Below are positions 16,912-25,795 of a stretch of 64,000 nucleotides of DNA, in pieces. Both the position numbers and the translations under genes were made by a program. This stretch comes from an uncultured Ruminococcus sp. Its GTDB lineage: Bacteria; Bacillota; Clostridia; Oscillospirales; Ruminococcaceae. Positions within the stretch are counted from its first letter, which is position 1. The number at the start of each line of letters is the position of its first letter. A model generated the notes under the pieces. The model had not been told where the DNA came from and did not search any database. It saw only the letters and a program-made list of their open reading frames with translations. Location: NCBI GenBank assembly GCA_910584195.1, contig CAJTYV010000012.1:1-64000 (forward strand), written 5' to 3'.

Positions 16912-17277
16912 ATGGGGTGCTTAGGGAATATTATATGGTTTTTGTGCGGAGGTATATGGCAGGGACTCGGCTGGATTTTTTCAGGCGTTTTTTGGTGTAT
17001 AACAATTATAGGTATACCGATAGGAATGCAATGCTTTAAATTTGCGTCTCTCGCCTTTTTCCCATTTGGAAAAGAAATAAATTACGGAGGCGGGGCTGTG
17101 TCGCTTCTTGCCAATATCTTATGGCTTATACTAAGCGGAATTCCATTGGCATTATCGGCAGCTGTAAACGGACTTCTTCTGTGCTGCACTATAATAGGAA
17201 TACCTTTCGGACTGCAATGCTTCAAAATTGCCAAGCTTTCGCTTATGCCTTTCGGAGCGTCTGTTAACGAAAGCTGA
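16912..17277 (+). CDS. YccF-family inner-membrane protein
   Basis: A 121-residue hydrophobic protein made of two internal repeats. Each has a membrane helix followed by IIGIPIGMQCFKFASL in the first repeat and IIGIPFGLQCFKIAKL in the second, the hallmark of the YccF domain, whose molecular role is not settled. The start at 16912 follows GGGGGAACAAT. An earlier in-frame ATG at 16834 lies inside the promoter and is excluded. It is monocistronic, between the phosphorelay and the leuA T-box. Confidence 0.85.
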   Translation: MGCLGNIIWFLCGGIWQGLGWIFSGVFWCITIIGIPIGMQCFKFASLAFFPFGKEINYGGGAVSLLANILWLILSGIPLALSAAVNGLLLCCTIIGIPFGLQCFKIAKLSLMPFGASVNES

Positions 17278-17322
17278 ACAGTCGTCAGCATAAATATTCA
17301 CAAAAAATTCACATTACGCCTA

Positions 17323-17351
17323 TTGACAAAATTCTTATGCCATAGTATAAT
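17323..17351 (+). promoter_or_regulatory. Consensus promoter of the leuA T-box transcript
   Basis: TTGACA (17323-17328), 17 bases, TATAAT (17346-17351), about 30 bases before the T-box leader. Confidence 0.9.
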
Positions 17352-17376
17352 AAGTTCAATATCATTTTTAAATGCT

Positions 17377-17640
17377 ATGAAGGGAAATAAAGCCCGTTGA
17401 GTTTTACAGAGAGCCGCTGTGTGGTGCAAATGCGGTATGCGAATATGGGTTATAGCTCCTCCCTGAGCAGTCGATTCAACAGAGCCAAATGCTCCAAGTA
17501 AATTTGACCGGGTTCTCCCGTTACAGAGGTATGCGTTGACTGACGCAGATAAGAGGGTGCTTTGCACCAAGAAGAGTGGTACCGCGAGATATGAAATTTC
17601 GTCTCTTCCATGCCTTTTCAGGCGTGGGGGAGGCTTTTTT
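17377..17640 (+). promoter_or_regulatory. T-box leader of leuA
   Basis: The leader contains the near-invariant T-box sequence AAGAAGAGTGGTACCGCG at 17569-17586. It is followed by a terminator (CATGCC-TTTTCA-GGCGTG, extended by TCTTCC/GGGGGAG) and a T run at 17635-17640. Upstream, CAGAGAGCC and CTCCCTGAGCAG fit stem I. A plausible specifier codon is CTC (Leu) at 17456-17458, agreeing with the leuA gene that follows. Uncharged tRNA would bind and stabilise the antiterminator. The T-box itself is certain, while the specifier position is inferred. Confidence 0.93.
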
Positions 17641-17665
17641 ATTTTATTAAACGGAGGAAATCAAA

Positions 17666-19327
17666 ATGAAAAACACCGAAAAATACACAAGACAATTCTT
17701 TGAAGCGCCAAAAACTTCTATGAAGTGGGCAGACAAAACTTATATCGACAAAGCTCCGATATGGTGCAGCGTCGATCTCAGAGACGGAAATCAAGCGCTT
17801 ATTATCCCAATGAACCTTGAAGAAAAGCTGGAGTTTTTCAAACTCCTCGTTGAACTCGGATTCAAAGAAATAGAAATAGGCTTCCCTGCTGCATCCGAAA
17901 CAGAATACGAATTTTGCCGTACCCTTATAGAACAGGATCTGATACCGGACGATGTAACTATACAAGTGTTAACTCAGTCCCGTGAGCATATTATCAAAAA
18001 AACATTTGAAGCGCTCAAGGGCTGCAAAAACGCTATCGTACACCTCTACAATTCGACCAGTCTTGCACAGCGCGAGCAGGTCTTCCGCAAATCAAGGAAG
18101 GAAATAATCGATATTGCTGTCACAGGCGCAGAGCTTTGCAAAAAGTACCGTGAAAAATACGAAGGCAATTTCCGCTTTGAATACTCCCCAGAAAGCTTCA
18201 CAGGAACAGAACCTGAGTTTGCATTGGATATATGCAATGCCGTCCTTAACGTATGGCAGCCTGCTCATGATGATAAAGTCATCATCAATCTTCCCGTTAC
18301 TGTCCAGCTCTCAATGCCGCATGTTTATGCAAATCAGATAGAATACATATGTGAAAACATCAGATACAGGGAAAATGTGATTATTTCCCTTCACCCTCAC
18401 AACGACCGCGGCTGTGCCGTTGCCGATACGGAAATGGGACTTCTTGCGGGCGCAGACCGTGTTGAGGGAACACTGTTCGGAAACGGCGAACGTACAGGAA
18501 ATGTAGATATTGTCACTCTTGCCATGAACATGTTTTCGCAAGGCGTTGATCCTGAACTCGATTTTACGGATATACCAAAAATAACGGAGCTTTACACAAG
18601 GGTTACACGCATGAACGTTTACGAGCGTTCGCCATATTCGGGAAAGCTTGTTTTTGCAGCATTCAGCGGATCGCATCAGGACGCTATTGCGAAAGGAATG
18701 AAATGGCGCGCCGAGGGACATACAGATCTCTGGACTGTTCCATATCTTCCCATCGACCCCGAGGACGTGGGAAGAGAATATTCCGCAGACGTTATACGCA
18801 TAAACAGCCAGTCAGGCAAAGGGGGGATCGGATATATCCTTGAAACACGCTTCGGATACGATCTGCCAAAGAAAATGCGCGAGGTAGTAGGATATGCGGT
18901 CAAAAGCGTTTCTGACCATAAGCATAAAGAACTTCTCCCTGATGAGGTATATGAGATATTCAAGTCCAAATTTGTGGACGTTACAATTCCTCTTAACGTC
19001 ATCGAATCTCATTACGTTCAATGCGAAGGTATTGAAGCGACCGTCACGCTTACCTACAACGGAAAAAAAGCCGTTGCTGCCGATACGGGAAACGGTCGTC
19101 TAGATGCGGTAAGCAACGCTATACGCTCATATACCGGTCTTGATTTCAGTATTAATACTTACAGCGAACACGCTTTGGAAGTCGGTTCTGCATCAAAAGC
19201 TGTTTCGTACGTTGAAATAATTTCTAAAGGAAAAAGCTACTGGGGCGCAGGCATCGACAACGATATTGTCGTTTCCTCTATAAAAGCTCTTGTAACTGCC
19301 GTAAACATAATGGAATCAGATTCGTAA
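17666..19327 (+). CDS. leuA: 2-isopropylmalate synthase
   Basis: A 553-residue enzyme that condenses acetyl-CoA with 2-oxoisovalerate in the first committed step of leucine synthesis. WCSVDLRDGNQALI holds the HMGL-like catalytic Arg-Asp, LHPHNDRGCAVAD the metal-binding His pair, and GNGERTGNVDIVTLAMN the conserved C-terminal barrel motif. Length and N-terminus (RQFFEAPKTSMKWADKTYID) fit the larger LeuA type found in actinobacteria and fungi. A C-terminal LeuA_dimer domain (about 430-553) should allow feedback by leucine. GGAGG precedes the ATG. Confidence 0.95.
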   Translation: MKNTEKYTRQFFEAPKTSMKWADKTYIDKAPIWCSVDLRDGNQALIIPMNLEEKLEFFKLLVELGFKEIEIGFPAASETEYEFCRTLIEQDLIPDDVTIQVLTQSREHIIKKTFEALKGCKNAIVHLYNSTSLAQREQVFRKSRKEIIDIAVTGAELCKKYREKYEGNFRFEYSPESFTGTEPEFALDICNAVLNVWQPAHDDKVIINLPVTVQLSMPHVYANQIEYICENIRYRENVIISLHPHNDRGCAVADTEMGLLAGADRVEGTLFGNGERTGNVDIVTLAMNMFSQGVDPELDFTDIPKITELYTRVTRMNVYERSPYSGKLVFAAFSGSHQDAIAKGMKWRAEGHTDLWTVPYLPIDPEDVGREYSADVIRINSQSGKGGIGYILETRFGYDLPKKMREVVGYAVKSVSDHKHKELLPDEVYEIFKSKFVDVTIPLNVIESHYVQCEGIEATVTLTYNGKKAVAADTGNGRLDAVSNAIRSYTGLDFSINTYSEHALEVGSASKAVSYVEIISKGKSYWGAGIDNDIVVSSIKALVTAVNIMESDS

Positions 19328-19351
19328 AAAGTTAATGAAACATTAAAAGGA

Positions 19352-19380
19352 CTGTCCGTATAACGTTCGGATATTTTTCA
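19352..19380 (+). terminator. Weak terminator after leuA
   Basis: GTCCG and CGGA(T) pair around TATAACGTT, followed by ATTTTTC. The stem is short. Confidence 0.4.
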
Positions 19381-19504
19381 ACATAAGAGATTATGATAGA
19401 CCTCCTTGAAAACCAAAAAACAATTCTCTTTCTGTAAAAAACATCAAAAACATACTAAATACAGCGTCCAAAATATACAATACCGCCAAAAAAATCTGCT
19501 GCTA

Positions 19505-19533
19505 TTGATTTTTTAAAAAAAGAGTGTTATAAT
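19505..19533 (+). promoter_or_regulatory. Promoter of the ilvB leader transcript
   Basis: TTGATT (19505-19510), 17 bases, TATAAT (19528-19533), about 38 bases before the leader peptide start. Confidence 0.85.
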
Positions 19534-19570
19534 TACTTTAATAGCATTTTATTATAAGGAGCAGACTGTA

Positions 19571-19675
19571 ATGCAAACGGCTTATTATTCTTCCGTTAAC
19601 GTCATTATAATCGGCGGCACGGTCATTAACGACTGTAGTCGTTATTCATTCTGCCCGAATGGTAATTTTGCTTGA
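19571..19675 (+). CDS. Val/Ile-rich leader peptide of the ilv genes
   Basis: A 34-residue reading frame with AAGGAG nine bases before its ATG. Residues 9-20 read VNVIIIGGTVIN, so seven of eleven positions from 9 to 19 are Val or Ile. No leucine is present. It lies directly downstream of a promoter and upstream of a terminator and the acetolactate synthase genes, as in enterobacterial ilv attenuators. The function is inferred. The sequence is not one I know to be described in this lineage. Confidence 0.72.
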   Translation: MQTAYYSSVNVIIIGGTVINDCSRYSFCPNGNFA

Positions 19676-19727
19676 TATACCGCAATTGCGTGTAAAGCAT
19701 AACCTCCGGCAGAAGTCGGAGGTTTTT
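19628..19727 (+). promoter_or_regulatory. Attenuator region of ilvB
   Basis: AACGACT-GT-AGTCGTT (19628-19643) is a perfect hairpin inside the leader coding region, just after the Val/Ile codons. TTCTGCC (19649-19655) can pair with GGCAGAA (19708-19714). That pairing would break the terminator AACCTCCG...CGGAGGTT with its T run (19701-19727). Ribosome stalling at Val/Ile codons would change which pairing forms. The pairing scheme is a proposal from the sequence. Confidence 0.65.
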
Positions 19728-19803
19728 TGTTAATCAGGCTCTCAGGCAAATAATGCGCATTGAACCTGAAATACCAAATCATCAACGTAAAGAGGAAAAA
19801 GAA

Positions 19804-21543
19804 ATGAAAATCTCAGGTGCTAAAATTATTGTTGAAACCCTGATAGAACAGGGGTGCGATACCGTTTTCGGTTACCCGGGCGGTCAGGCGATCAACATTT
19901 TTGATGAGCTTTACCTCAACAGCGGCAGAATAAACCATATTCTTACCGCACATGAGCAAGGAGCTTCTCATGCCGCAGACGGCTACGCAAGAGCAACGGG
20001 TAAAGTCGGCGTATGCATTGCCACATCGGGACCCGGAGCAACAAATCTCGTTACAGGAATCGCTACCGCATATCTCGATTCAGTGCCGCTTGTAGCTATA
20101 ACAGGCAACGTCCCCACAGCTCTTATCGGACGCGACAGCTTTCAGGAAGTCGATATAGTCGGCATAACCATGCCAATAACCAAACATAACTTCATTGTCA
20201 AGGATATTCGCGAACTTGCCGATACGCTCCGTACTGCTTTTAAGATCGCAAAATCCGGCAGACCCGGACCTGTACTCGTTGATATTCCGAAAGATGTACA
20301 AACCTCAGTATGGGACTTTGAACCTAAAAAAGACCCCGTTCGTCCGTTCCCGCTGAGCTTTGCTTCGGAAAATAAGCTCAGGCAGGCTGCGGAAATGATA
20401 AAAAATGCAAAACGTCCGTATATTTATTTCGGCGGCGGCATAATCTCGGGCAAGGCATCTGCCGAGCTGCTTGATTTAGCAGAAAAAATTGACGCTCCTA
20501 TCGGCTGCTCTCTTATGGGACTTTCAGCAATACCTAACGATCACCCTCGTTTTCTCGGAATGAACGGAATGCACGGTCATTATGCCTCGTCCGTTGCACA
20601 GGACGAAGCGGACCTGGTTATCGCTCTCGGTGCAAGATTCTCAGACAGAGCTACAGGCGATAAAAAACGTTTCAACAAGAATTTCGGAATAATACATATT
20701 GATATAGACTCGGCAGAACTTGACAAAAATATCACCTCAAACCTCGCTATACAGGGAGACATCAAGGATTCACTTTTCAGACTCATTCCCATGCTTTCCA
20801 CCGTTGAACGTCCTGAATGGGACGCACGTATCGAAGAACTCCGGGCAGAGGAAAAACGCCGTCTTGAAAGTTCTGCCGCTGCCGCATTTGAAAAGAATTG
20901 CGATAACTGCACAAGACCTTGCGGTATGACCGGAATTTCCGCGGAAAACCGTCTCTCCCCCTACAAAATCATTGATATTATAAGTGAAAAAGCCGATGAA
21001 CATGACATTATCGTTACTGACGTAGGTCAGCACCAGATGTGGACTGCTCAGCGTTATCCGTTCAAAAAACCGCGTACATTCCTTACAAGCGGCGGACTGG
21101 GTACAATGGGCTACGGTCTGGGAGCTGCTATCGGCGCAGCGGCATCAAACGGAAAACGCTCTATTCTTTTCACAGGCGACGGCAGCTTCGGCATGAATCT
21201 GAACGAGCTTGCTACGGCGGTATCGCAAAATTCTCCTGTTGTTATCGTCGTAATGAACAACGGCGTTCTCGGCATGGTTCGTCAATGGCAGACGCTCTTC
21301 TTTGAAAAGCGTTACTCAAACACAACACTCGACCGTAAGACCGATTTTGTTAAACTTGCGGAAGCCTTCGGCGCAAAGGCTGCAAGGGTATTTACCGCAC
21401 AAGAGCTTGAAAATGCGGCTGCTGAGGCATTTGCTCACAACGGCCCGTTCCTCATAGACTGCGCCGTTGACTGCAATGAATTTGTTCTTCCGATGCTTCC
21501 TCCGGGCGGCTCGATCGAAGACATTATCACGGAAATAAAGTGA
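19804..21543 (+). CDS. ilvB: Acetolactate synthase, large (catalytic) subunit
   Basis: A 579-residue thiamine-diphosphate enzyme that makes 2-acetolactate or 2-aceto-2-hydroxybutyrate. The TPP-activating Glu lies in AHEQGASHAADGYARATG, the FAD-domain pattern in YFGGGIISGKASAELL, and the TPP/Mg motif in GDGSFGMNLNELATA...VVMNNGVLGMVRQWQ. A small Cys cluster, CDNCTRPCG, appears in the linker near residue 363. ATG at 19804 has GAGG upstream, while the earlier in-frame ATG at 19753 has none. It is followed after ten bases by the regulatory subunit gene. Confidence 0.97.
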   Translation: MKISGAKIIVETLIEQGCDTVFGYPGGQAINIFDELYLNSGRINHILTAHEQGASHAADGYARATGKVGVCIATSGPGATNLVTGIATAYLDSVPLVAITGNVPTALIGRDSFQEVDIVGITMPITKHNFIVKDIRELADTLRTAFKIAKSGRPGPVLVDIPKDVQTSVWDFEPKKDPVRPFPLSFASENKLRQAAEMIKNAKRPYIYFGGGIISGKASAELLDLAEKIDAPIGCSLMGLSAIPNDHPRFLGMNGMHGHYASSVAQDEADLVIALGARFSDRATGDKKRFNKNFGIIHIDIDSAELDKNITSNLAIQGDIKDSLFRLIPMLSTVERPEWDARIEELRAEEKRRLESSAAAAFEKNCDNCTRPCGMTGISAENRLSPYKIIDIISEKADEHDIIVTDVGQHQMWTAQRYPFKKPRTFLTSGGLGTMGYGLGAAIGAAASNGKRSILFTGDGSFGMNLNELATAVSQNSPVVIVVMNNGVLGMVRQWQTLFFEKRYSNTTLDRKTDFVKLAEAFGAKAARVFTAQELENAAAEAFAHNGPFLIDCAVDCNEFVLPMLPPGGSIEDIITEIK

Positions 21544-21553
21544 GGCGCTGAAT

Positions 21554-22069
21554 ATGGAAAATATGAATAATCAGTACGTTATAGGCGTTATTGTTTCAAA
21601 TATAAGCGGTGTGCTTTCAAGAGTTTCGGGAATGTTCACACGGCGCGGCTTCAATATAGATTGTCTCACCGTGGGTGAAACCGAATCAAGCGGATTTTCC
21701 CGTATTACCGTAGTTTTCCACGGTGATGACGATATAAAGGACCGGATTGTCAGACAGCTTGAAAAACTCCATGACGTTAAGGAAGTCGAGGTTCTCGACC
21801 CACGCGAAACGGTCATCAGAGAACTGCTTCTTATAAAAGTAAGAAACACTCCTGCCACGCGTCAGGACATCATGACGGCGGTGGAGATCTTCCGTTCAAA
21901 GATAGTCGATTACTCCCCTACGGCTCTCGTATGCGAGCTTACCGGAGAAACGTCCAAAATAGACGCTTTTATCGAACTCATGAAGCCATACGGCGTTATG
22001 GAAATGTGCCGCACCGGCATGGTCGCTATCGAAAGAGGCGAAAACTGCCTGAAAACCGAAATCAACTGA
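21554..22069 (+). CDS. ilvN: Acetolactate synthase, small (regulatory) subunit
   Basis: A 171-residue protein with an N-terminal ACT domain (YVIGVIVSNISGVLSRVSGM, GFNIDCLTVGETE) that binds valine in relatives, and the C-terminal ALS_ss domain (ETVIRELLLIKVRN, TGETSKIDAFIELM). It restores activity and feedback sensitivity to IlvB. The length is typical of the IlvH/IlvN type. Confidence 0.96.
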   Translation: MENMNNQYVIGVIVSNISGVLSRVSGMFTRRGFNIDCLTVGETESSGFSRITVVFHGDDDIKDRIVRQLEKLHDVKEVEVLDPRETVIRELLLIKVRNTPATRQDIMTAVEIFRSKIVDYSPTALVCELTGETSKIDAFIELMKPYGVMEMCRTGMVAIERGENCLKTEIN

Positions 22070-22149
22070 ATCGGGCAAATATTTTAACCGAATATAATTG
22101 CTTATCAGCAATTACATAAATATTATAAATTTTAAAGGAGTTTTTTATT

Positions 22150-23187
22150 ATGGAAAATAATGCTAAGGTTTATTACGAACAGGACTGCGATCTTTCGCTT
22201 CTTTACGGAAAGACTATCGCCGTTATCGGCTACGGCTCACAGGGTCACGCTCACGCTCTCAACGCGAAAGAATCCCTCGGCGACAAGGGCAGAGTTATCA
22301 TCGGTCTTTACGAAGGTTCAAAATCATGGGACAAGGCTGTTAAGCAGGGATTTGAAGTATTTACTGCTGCTGAAGCCGCAAAACAGGCTGACATTATCAT
22401 GATCCTCATTAATGATGAAAAGCAGGCTGCTCTTTACAAAAACGACATCGAGCCTAACCTCGAAGCAGGCAATATGCTCATGTTCGCTCACGGCTTCAAT
22501 ATCCACTTCGGCTGTATCGTTCCTCCTGCCGATGTTGACGTTACAATGATCGCTCCCAAAGGTCCGGGACACACCGTTCGTTCCGAGTATCAGGCAGGAA
22601 AGGGCGTTCCCTGTCTCGTTGCCGTTCATCAGGACGCTACAGGTAAGGCTCAGGAAATGGCTCTTGCTTATGGTCTTGCTATCGGCGGCGCACGCGCAGG
22701 CGTTCTCGAAACTACTTTCAGAACAGAGACTGAAACAGACCTTTTCGGCGAACAAGCTGTTCTCTGCGGCGGTGTCTGCGCCCTCATGCAGGCCGGCTTT
22801 GAAACTCTCGTTGAGGCTGGCTACGATCCGAGAAACGCTTACTTCGAGTGCATTCACGAAATGAAGCTCATCGTTGACCTTATCTATCAGAGCGGTTTCG
22901 CAGGCATGAGATACTCTATCTCCAATACCGCCGAATACGGCGACTATGTAACAGGTCCTAAGATCATCACAGAGGACACTAAAAAGGCTATGAAGAAGAT
23001 ACTTTCCGACATTCAGGACGGCTCTTTCGCTAAGGAGTTCCTCCTCGATATGTCAAATGCCGGTTCACAGGTACACTTCAAGGCTATGAGAAAGCTTGCT
23101 TCCGAACATCCCTCCGAGAAAGTCGGCGAGGAGATCAGAAAGCTCTATAGCTGGAACAACGAAGAGGACAAGTTCATAAACAACTGA
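22150..23187 (+). CDS. ilvC: Ketol-acid reductoisomerase
   Basis: 345 residues, class I length. It carries out the alkyl migration and NADPH-dependent reduction in valine and isoleucine synthesis. The Rossmann motif is GYGSQGHAHALNAKESLG. The loop GLYEGSKSW carries serines of the kind that favour NADPH. Metal-binding acidic residues are in TETDLFGEQAVLCGG and YFECIHEMKLIVDLIY. AAAGGAG precedes the ATG. An 80-base gap after ilvN has no terminator, so it is probably one transcript. Confidence 0.97.
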   Translation: MENNAKVYYEQDCDLSLLYGKTIAVIGYGSQGHAHALNAKESLGDKGRVIIGLYEGSKSWDKAVKQGFEVFTAAEAAKQADIIMILINDEKQAALYKNDIEPNLEAGNMLMFAHGFNIHFGCIVPPADVDVTMIAPKGPGHTVRSEYQAGKGVPCLVAVHQDATGKAQEMALAYGLAIGGARAGVLETTFRTETETDLFGEQAVLCGGVCALMQAGFETLVEAGYDPRNAYFECIHEMKLIVDLIYQSGFAGMRYSISNTAEYGDYVTGPKIITEDTKKAMKKILSDIQDGSFAKEFLLDMSNAGSQVHFKAMRKLASEHPSEKVGEEIRKLYSWNNEEDKFINN

Positions 23188-23226
23188 TTTAATCTATAGA
23201 AGCCTTGTTGCTTTTAGCACCTGTTT

Positions 23227-23385
23227 ATACTAATCCCCGAAATGTTGATAGACAAAAATGGCAGGCAAAAATTTTGTCTGTCAAGGCAGAGGAGGAAAGC
23301 ATACTGACGTATGGTAACGACGACAACACAGACAGACGGAATTTATGCTGTTAGATTTGTCTATTGTTATTTTGGGGATTAGTAT
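23227..23385. repeat. MITE-like element with about 30-base inverted ends
   Basis: The left end (from 23227, ATACTAATCCCCGAAATG...GATAGACAAA) and the right end (23356-23385) are inverted copies with a few mismatches. The core holds GAGGAGGAAAGC followed by ATACTGACGTATGG at 23301-23314. It lies between ilvC and the next gene and contains no transposase. It is about 160 bases long. Confidence 0.65.
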
Positions 23386-23470
23386 TAGTATCTCGGTGTG
23401 TGCAGATATTGCTGAAAATACGTGCGTGCGGAGATACTACACTCGCCGCTATAATTATGGAGAAAATTAT

Positions 23471-24115
23471 ATGTCTGATTTTTATATAAGAAAGTTCATG
23501 CCGAATAAAAGGCATATTATTGCTTTTCTGTTTATTTTGTTATCATGCATACTTTTTGTAAACGGTTTTTACAGAGCTGCCCGTATCAGCGGTCGGCATA
23601 CTATGATGGGGCTTACTTTTGAACCCGAAGTTTATGAAGGCGACAGTATACTTTTATCTTCCTGCCCAATCGAAGCAAGATTAAAAGAAGGCGAACATGA
23701 AACGGCAGTATGCTGGAAAACAATATCAACAGGCATAATGACCGACTATGATTGCTTTGTGGATTTTGTTGCGGAAAAATATCGTCCTGTCATGGTGAAA
23801 AGAGGTACGGACGAATATGATAAGTATCTCAACGGCGAGGAAGTATCGGGATATTTCACAACGAAAACTTTTGACGATTTTCCCGAATATATGTCGGATT
23901 TTGATAATATCTGGGAAATTGAAAATTATCCTATGGGTAACAAAATAACGGATACGAATTGTTCGCAGCTCGGCATAGTTATCGTTGATCGCCAAAAAGA
24001 ATTATTGAGTTTTCTGTGGGGAATACCTTTTCTTATAATCGGACTTATATTGCTTAAATTGGCGGGTTCTCCCTTTTTCTATGTAACTGAAATGCTTGAA
24101 ACAAATAAAAAATAA
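23471..24115 (+). CDS. Unknown membrane-anchored protein
   Basis: A 214-residue protein, family not recognised. One membrane helix lies near the N-terminus (IIAFLFILLSCILFVNGFY), then about 140 polar residues (EPEVYEGDSILLSSCPIEAR, TFDDFPEYMSDFDN), then a second helix (LLSFLWGIPFLIIGLILLKL). This puts the middle domain outside the cell if both ends are inside. ATG at 23471 has GGAG upstream. An upstream in-frame extension to 23345 falls in the repeat and is rejected. It sits between ilvC and ilvD with 15 bases to ilvD, but nothing ties it to amino acid synthesis. Confidence 0.7.
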   Translation: MSDFYIRKFMPNKRHIIAFLFILLSCILFVNGFYRAARISGRHTMMGLTFEPEVYEGDSILLSSCPIEARLKEGEHETAVCWKTISTGIMTDYDCFVDFVAEKYRPVMVKRGTDEYDKYLNGEEVSGYFTTKTFDDFPEYMSDFDNIWEIENYPMGNKITDTNCSQLGIVIVDRQKELLSFLWGIPFLIIGLILLKLAGSPFFYVTEMLETNKK

Positions 24116-24130
24116 CTGAGGTAAAATAAA

Positions 24131-25795
24131 ATGAGCGGAAATTATTTTTGCGAGGGTGTTGAAAAGGCATCGCAGCGTTCCCTTTTCAATGCGCTCGGAC
24201 ATACCAAAGAAGAAATGAATCGTCCTCTTGTCGGCATTGTTTCGTCATATAACGAGATCGTCCCCGGTCATATGAATATAGACAAGATAGTTGAAGCCGT
24301 AAAGCTCGGCGTTGCAATGAACGGAGGTACGCCTGTTGTGTTCCCTGCTATAGCGGTCTGCGACGGCATCGCTATGGGTCACACCGGCATGAAGTATTCC
24401 CTTGTTACTCGTGATCTTATTGCCGATTCTACAGAGTGTATGGCTCTTGCACATCACTTTGACGCTCTTGTTATGATTCCAAACTGCGACAAGAACGTCC
24501 CCGGACTTCTCATGGCGGCGGCTCGTATAAACGTACCCACAATTTTCGTAAGCGGCGGACCTATGCTCGCAGGTCACGTAAAAGGCAAAAAGACCTCCCT
24601 TTCGTCCATGTTTGAAGCTGTCGGAGCTTACACAGCAGGCAAAATGTCCCTCGAAGATGTGGAGGAATACGAAGATCACGCCTGCCCTACCTGCGGTTCA
24701 TGTTCCGGAATGTATACGGCTAATTCCATGAACTGTCTTACGGAAGTCCTCGGAATGGGACTTAAAGGCAACGGTACTATCCCTGCCGTTTATTCCGACC
24801 GCATAAAGCTTGCTAAAATGGCAGGTATGCAGGTAATGGAGCTTTACAGACAGAATATCCGTCCTCTTGACATCATGACCGAAAAGGCATTCATGAACGC
24901 TCTTACAGCCGATATGGCTCTCGGCTGTTCGACAAACAGCATGCTTCATCTTCCGGCGATAGCCAACGAATGCGGAGTTGACATAAATCTCGATATCGCC
25001 AACGAGATAAGCGCAAAAACCCCCAATCTCTGCCATCTCGCTCCTGCCGGTCATACCTATATGGAGGATCTCAACGAAGCAGGCGGAGTTTACGCTGTAC
25101 TGAATGAGCTTTCCAAAAAAGACCTCATAAATACCGACTGCATGACAGTTACGGGAAAGACCGTGGGCGAAAATATCGCAAACTGTATCAATAAAGACCC
25201 CAAAACTATCCGCCCTATTGATGATCCGTACAGCGAAACAGGCGGAATTGCTGTGCTCCGCGGAAATCTTGCTCCCGACAGATGCGTTGTAAAAAGAAGC
25301 GCAGTTGCTCCAGAAATGCTCGTTCACAAAGGTCCTGCAAGAGTTTTCGACAGCGAGGAGGAGGCTATCAAGGTAATCTACGAGGGCGGTATCAAGGCAG
25401 GCGACGTTGTTGTTATCCGCTATGAAGGTCCTGCCGGCGGTCCGGGAATGAGAGAAATGCTCTCTCCGACTTCCGCTATTCAGGGAGCAGGTCTCGGCTC
25501 GACTGTTGCGCTCATCACTGACGGACGCTTCAGCGGCGCAACTCGCGGCGCGGCTATCGGTCACGTTTCTCCCGAGGCTGTAAACGGCGGTACTATCGCT
25601 TACGTTAAGGACGGCGATATTATTTCTATTGACATCCCGAACTACAGCATTAATCTCGAGGTTTCCGACGAGGAGCTTGAAGAGCGCAGAAAGACAATGC
25701 CTATCAAGAAAAAGGAAAACATCACAGGTTATCTCAAACGTTATGCAGCTATGGTTTCCTCCGCTGACAAGGGTGCGATAATCAACAGAAAGTGA
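24131..25795 (+). CDS. ilvD: Dihydroxy-acid dehydratase
   Basis: 554 residues. It dehydrates the dihydroxy acids to the 2-oxo acids in valine and isoleucine synthesis using an Fe-S cluster. Cluster cysteines are in MIPNCDKNVPG and HACPTCGSCSGMYTANSMNC. EGPAGGPGMREML, ITDGRFSGATRGAAIGHVSP and the C-terminal metal and substrate motifs are intact. A weak GAGG precedes the ATG. Confidence 0.97.
   Translation: MSGNYFCEGVEKASQRSLFNALGHTKEEMNRPLVGIVSSYNEIVPGHMNIDKIVEAVKLGVAMNGGTPVVFPAIAVCDGIAMGHTGMKYSLVTRDLIADSTECMALAHHFDALVMIPNCDKNVPGLLMAAARINVPTIFVSGGPMLAGHVKGKKTSLSSMFEAVGAYTAGKMSLEDVEEYEDHACPTCGSCSGMYTANSMNCLTEVLGMGLKGNGTIPAVYSDRIKLAKMAGMQVMELYRQNIRPLDIMTEKAFMNALTADMALGCSTNSMLHLPAIANECGVDINLDIANEISAKTPNLCHLAPAGHTYMEDLNEAGGVYAVLNELSKKDLINTDCMTVTGKTVGENIANCINKDPKTIRPIDDPYSETGGIAVLRGNLAPDRCVVKRSAVAPEMLVHKGPARVFDSEEEAIKVIYEGGIKAGDVVVIRYEGPAGGPGMREMLSPTSAIQGAGLGSTVALITDGRFSGATRGAAIGHVSPEAVNGGTIAYVKDGDIISIDIPNYSINLEVSDEELEERRKTMPIKKKENITGYLKRYAAMVSSADKGAIINRK

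Noticed and set aside
23345..23470. N-terminal extension of the membrane protein between ilvC and ilvD
   Set aside because: It lies in the right end of the MITE-like repeat. ATG at 23471 has a ribosome binding site.
24698..25564. Long open frame (288 codons) on the minus strand
   Set aside because: It is antisense to ilvD, whose motifs are intact. The translation is rich in Ser, Cys and His with no family resemblance or ribosome binding site.
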